Assembly: GCA_050700835.1 (NCBI GenBank)
Contig: JBOHDX010000055.1
Coordinates: forward strand, 1 to 33,384
Origin: JBOHDX01 sp050700835
GTDB taxonomy: Bacteria > Actinomycetota > Actinomycetes > Propionibacteriales > Nocardioidaceae
Reading direction: 5' to 3'
Length of the DNA: 33,384 nt
Positions 30,580 to 33,384 of this stretch are shown here, piece after piece. Numbering within the stretch: position 1 is the first letter of the stretch; the number at the start of each line of letters is the position of its first letter. A program made the translations under genes and the position numbers. The notes below the pieces were generated by a model. It was not told the DNA's origin, did not search any database, and saw nothing but the letters and a program-made list of their open reading frames with translations.

Positions 30580-32130
30580 TCAGTCCAGCTCTCGCTTCAG
30601 GATCTTGCCGGTCGCCGTCATCGGCAGTGCGTCTTTGAACTCCACGATACGGGGATACTTGAAGGCCGCCATTTGGTCCCTGGCCCAGGCGACCAGCTCG
30701 TCCTCGGTGGTCCGGTCGCCCGCGTTCTTGATCACGTACGCCTTGACCTCCTCGCCGTGGGAGGGGTGCGGCACGCCGATGACCGCAGCCAGCGAGACCG
30801 CCGGATGGGTCATCAGGACCTCCTCGACCTCACGCGGATACACGTTGAAGCCGCCACGGATGATCATGTCCTTCGCCCGGTCGACGATGTAGTAGTAGCC
30901 GTCCGCGTCGCGGCGACCTAGGTCCCCCGAGCGGAACCACCCGTCGCGCATCACCCCGGCCGCCGCCTCGGGCCGCTTGTAGTAGCCCTTCATGATGTTG
31001 TGGCCCTTGATGGCGATCTCACCGACGACGTCGGGGCCGAGCACGACGTTCCACTCCGGGTCCACGAGCTTGACCTGCACCCCCCAGATCGGGGTGCCGA
31101 TGGAGCCGGGCCGCGGCTCAGCCCCCGGCGGGTTGAACGTGGCCACCGGTGACGTCTCGGAGAGGCCGTACCCCTCCTTGATCTGCACCTGGAAGCGGTC
31201 CTTGAACTCCTTGATGATCTCCACGGGCAACGACGAGCCACCGGCGGCCGCGACCCGCAGGTTGCGTGCCAGCAGCTCGACGTCCGTTCCGGAGTCGAGT
31301 GCGCCGAGGAGCCCCCAGTACATGGTCGGGACACCGGCGAAGAACGTGACATTCTCCTTCTGCATAAGGGCAAGCGCCGCGGATGCCTCGAATCGTGCCA
31401 GCAGCACCAACGTGCCACCCTCACCGAACCCGGCGTTCATGCACACCGTCTGGCCGAACGAGTGAAACAGCGGGAGGGTGACGAGATAGACGTCGTGACC
31501 CGTCTCGGGGCGGCCGTGCAGTCGTTGGCTGCCGAGCGCGTTCATCACCATGTTGGCGTGGGTGAGCTCGGCACCCTTCGGTTTCCCGGTGGTGCCGCTG
31601 GTGTAGACGATCACGGCGGTGTCGGTGGCCTCCGTCACGACCGAGTCGAAGACCTGGGGCAGCCCCTGCAACACCTCACCGAGGGTCGTGGCTCCCTCGA
31701 TCGGCGACGACCCCGCCGGGTCCCCGGTGATCAGGAAGAAGTGCTCACAGGACTCCGTGCGCTCGAACCCGGCGTGCCCCTCCGCGCCGATCGGCAACTC
31801 GGCGGTGCCCTCGAAGCAGAAGTACGCGTCGGCGTCGGAGTCGTCGAGGTGATAGGCGACCTCGCGGGCCTTGAGCAGAACGTTCAGCGGCACGACGACT
31901 GCACCGGCCTTGAGGATCCCGTAGTAGACGATCGGGAAGTACGGCAAGTTGGGGCAGCTCAACGCCACCTTGGCGCCCGTGCCGATCCCGCGCGACACCA
32001 GCAGGTTGGCGACCTGGTTCGCGGCACTGTCGATCTGGGCGTACGTGAGCCGCGAGTCGCCCAACACCACAGCGTCACGGTCGGGGACGTTGCGCGCGCT
32101 GTCTTCGAGCATGACGGCGAGGTTGAGCAC
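30580..32130 (-). CDS. Long-chain fatty-acid-CoA ligase (AMP-forming)
   Basis: A 516-residue adenylating enzyme that activates a carboxylic acid with ATP and CoA. The P-loop YTSGTTGKPKG is at 176-186, GYGLSETSP near 315, the adenylate-binding SGDLGRRDADGYYYIVDRAK near 420 and the catalytic Lys in TGKILKREL at the C-terminus. It fits the long-chain acyl-CoA synthetase (FadD) group, but chain length cannot be read. It lies between purC and the membrane protein gene on the same strand. TACAGT seven bases before the GTG suggests its own leaderless start. Confidence 0.88.
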   Translation of the reverse strand: MLNLAVMLEDSARNVPDRDAVVLGDSRLTYAQIDSAANQVANLLVSRGIGTGAKVALSCPNLPYFPIVYYGILKAGAVVVPLNVLLKAREVAYHLDDSDADAYFCFEGTAELPIGAEGHAGFERTESCEHFFLITGDPAGSSPIEGATTLGEVLQGLPQVFDSVVTEATDTAVIVYTSGTTGKPKGAELTHANMVMNALGSQRLHGRPETGHDVYLVTLPLFHSFGQTVCMNAGFGEGGTLVLLARFEASAALALMQKENVTFFAGVPTMYWGLLGALDSGTDVELLARNLRVAAAGGSSLPVEIIKEFKDRFQVQIKEGYGLSETSPVATFNPPGAEPRPGSIGTPIWGVQVKLVDPEWNVVLGPDVVGEIAIKGHNIMKGYYKRPEAAAGVMRDGWFRSGDLGRRDADGYYYIVDRAKDMIIRGGFNVYPREVEEVLMTHPAVSLAAVIGVPHPSHGEEVKAYVIKNAGDRTTEDELVAWARDQMAAFKYPRIVEFKDALPMTATGKILKRELD

Positions 32131-32137
32131 GGGCCCG

Positions 32138-32143
32138 ACTGTA
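32138..32143 (-). promoter_or_regulatory. -10 box of the acyl-CoA ligase gene, leaderless
   Basis: TACAGT on the minus strand, seven bases before the GTG at 32130, within the 36-base gap after purC. Confidence 0.45.
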
Positions 32144-32166
32144 CTGACCGGTGTGCAAACGGAGCC

Positions 32167-33051
32167 TCAGAAGGCGTCGCCGGTGAGCGCCTCGTAAGCC
32201 TCGACGTAACGGGCCCTCGTGCGCTCGACCACCTCGTCGGGCAAGTTTGGCGGCGGGGTGCCCGAGGACCGGTCCCAGCCGCTGTCGGTCGAGGTCAGCC
32301 AGTCGCGGACGAACTGCTTGTCGAACGACGGCTGGGGGTGGCCGGGTTCCCATCGGTCCGCCGGCCAGAACCTCGACGAGTCCGGGGTGAGCACCTCGTC
32401 GGCGAGCACGAGGGTACCGTCGGCGCGGCGGCCGATCTCTACCTTGGTGTCGGCCAGGATGAGGCCTCGCTCCCGCGCCACCGCCTCGCCGCGCGCATAG
32501 ATCGAAAGGGTCAGCTTGCGAAGCCGCGCAGCCAGCTCCTCCCCCTCGGCCGCGACCACGTCGTCGTAGGTCATCGGCTGGTCGTGCTCGCCGAGCGGCG
32601 ACTTGGTCGTGGGCGTGAAGATCGGGCTGGGCAGCCTCGACCCGTCCACGAGCCCGGCCGGCAACGGCACACCGCACACGGACTGCTTCGCGGCGTAGTC
32701 GGTGAGGCCCGACCCAGCCAGGTAGCCGCGCGCCACGCACTCGACCCCCACCATGTCGAGCCGCTCACAGACAATCGCCCGCCCGCGTACCTGGTCCGGG
32801 ACGTCCATCGAAAACACGTGGTTCGGCAGCAGGTCGACGAGCTGGTCGAACCACCACAACGAGAGCCTGGTGAGGATCTCGCCCTTGTCGGGGATGCCTG
32901 GCTCGAGCACGAAGTCGTAGGCGGAGATGCGATCTGACGCCACCATCAGGATCGAGCCGTCCGGCAGGTCGTACAGGTCGCGAACCTTGCCGGAATGCAC
33001 GTGTACCGCCCCCGGGACGCCGGGGTCACTGGGATCGCTGCGCTCGTTCAC
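32167..33051 (-). CDS. purC: Phosphoribosylaminoimidazole-succinocarboxamide synthase
   Basis: A 294-residue SAICAR synthetase: CAIR plus aspartate and ATP gives SAICAR, step eight of the pathway. SGKVRDLYDLPDGSILMVAS, SAYDFVLEPGIPDKGEILT, VARGYLAGSG and LADTKVEIGRR are family landmarks, as is PSFDKQFVRDWL near the C-terminus. The length is the longer actinobacterial/fungal type. The start is GTG 33051 with GGGAGG nine bases upstream. It is the most upstream purine gene of the right-hand cluster. Confidence 0.95.
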   Translation of the reverse strand: MNERSDPSDPGVPGAVHVHSGKVRDLYDLPDGSILMVASDRISAYDFVLEPGIPDKGEILTRLSLWWFDQLVDLLPNHVFSMDVPDQVRGRAIVCERLDMVGVECVARGYLAGSGLTDYAAKQSVCGVPLPAGLVDGSRLPSPIFTPTTKSPLGEHDQPMTYDDVVAAEGEELAARLRKLTLSIYARGEAVARERGLILADTKVEIGRRADGTLVLADEVLTPDSSRFWPADRWEPGHPQPSFDKQFVRDWLTSTDSGWDRSSGTPPPNLPDEVVERTRARYVEAYEALTGDAF

Positions 33052-33138
33052 GCGCCTTATCCTCCCAGGCCGGGCTCGGTGCGAGAATCGGGCATCGGAC
33101 GCCCCGAGTTGGGAACCGCTAGCGTCGTCATTCGCCGG

Positions 33139-33198
33139 AACCCGACCCTGGTCGTGATGACCGATCCGGAGGGCAACGAATTCTGTGTCGAGACGTGA
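33139..33198 (+). pseudogene. C-terminal remnant of a VOC/glyoxalase-family gene
   Basis: The plus-strand frame ending at TGA 33198 reads PTLVVMTDPEGNEFCVET. VMTDPEGNEFC is a very common C-terminus of glyoxalase/VOC proteins. Upstream in this frame the rest of the domain is absent and the frame runs into purC, so only a remnant is left. Confidence 0.6.
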
Positions 33199-33261
33199 CT
33201 ACACGTCGGCTCCCTGCAGGGCGCGGTCGAGTGAGCGTCCTGTCTCGCCGGGCTACACATG

Positions 33262-33384
33262 TCAGTTGTCTGGTACGCCGTCGCTGGCTCCGACGTACGC
33301 CGGAACGATGCCTCGGTGGTCGACGGTGTAGATGGCGCCGGATGGGTCGTGCCAGACGATGATGCCGTTGAAGGGTTGCGCCAG
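33262..33384 (-). CDS. Partial gene, C-terminus of an HNH/DUF222-type protein (runs off the window)
   Basis: The last 40 residues of a minus-strand gene entering from the right edge, ending at TGA 33262. The segment NGIIVWHDPSGAIYTVDHRG matches the remnant at 6182 in pattern and in DNA sequence. I associate this tail with actinobacterial DUF222/HNH endonuclease proteins, but the catalytic region is outside the window. Confidence 0.5.
   Translation of the reverse strand: MAQPFNGIIVWHDPSGAIYTVDHRGIVPAYVGASDGVPDN

Noticed and set aside
31462..32937. 491-codon plus-strand open frame opposite the acyl-CoA ligase and purC
   Set aside because: It is a shadow of two confidently identified enzymes.

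Overview
The window is high-GC DNA from an actinomycete-type bacterium (Actinomycetota). Codon third positions are strongly GC-rich and many genes start with GTG. It carries a BldC regulator, a DUF3073 protein, a ClgR/PopR-type regulator and a PurL/PurQ/PurS-type purine set. The order bldC, Val/Leu dehydrogenase, DUF3073, purM, purF matches what I remember of Streptomyces, but several accessory genes differ and I cannot name a genus.

Layout. 165-3504: an alpha/beta hydrolase, then a divergent GntR(YtrA-type)-ABC ATPase-permease operon. 3510-6162: a DUF1801 protein, a CmoM-like methyltransferase, a small Tudor-like protein and a MOSC protein. 6163-6637: a gene-poor stretch with a three-copy repeat and a fragment of an HNH/DUF222-type gene. 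6638-12291: a small Cys-rich protein and a phenolic-lipid type cluster on the minus strand (type III polyketide synthase, ICMT-like methyltransferase, flavoprotein), with a divergent UbiA prenyltransferase, followed by a DUF6131 protein and a class III aminotransferase. 12326-15944: exported and redox proteins (phosphoesterase, cupredoxin lipoprotein, Tat-exported molybdoenzyme with a cytochrome b561 partner). 16127-17401: an orphan P450.

17475-33051: bldC, vdh and DUF3073, then purine biosynthesis on the minus strand (purM, purF, an M20 peptidase, an SCP2-like protein, purL; then purQ, purS, a membrane protein, an acyl-CoA ligase, purC). Between purL and purQ sits a plus-strand clpP pair with a ClgR/PopR-like regulator and an EamA transporter. 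The right edge has a VOC-protein remnant and the C-terminus of a second HNH-type protein, related to the fragment at 6182.

Two themes stand out. At least eleven genes have a TANNNT box 6-8 bases upstream of an ATG/GTG start, which suggests widespread leaderless transcription, including purF and purL. The clpP pair is preceded by sequences matching the remembered ClgR and PopR operators, and the adjacent regulator ends in an ssrA-like LAA tail. I see no tRNA, rRNA, CRISPR array, complete insertion sequence or phage module.
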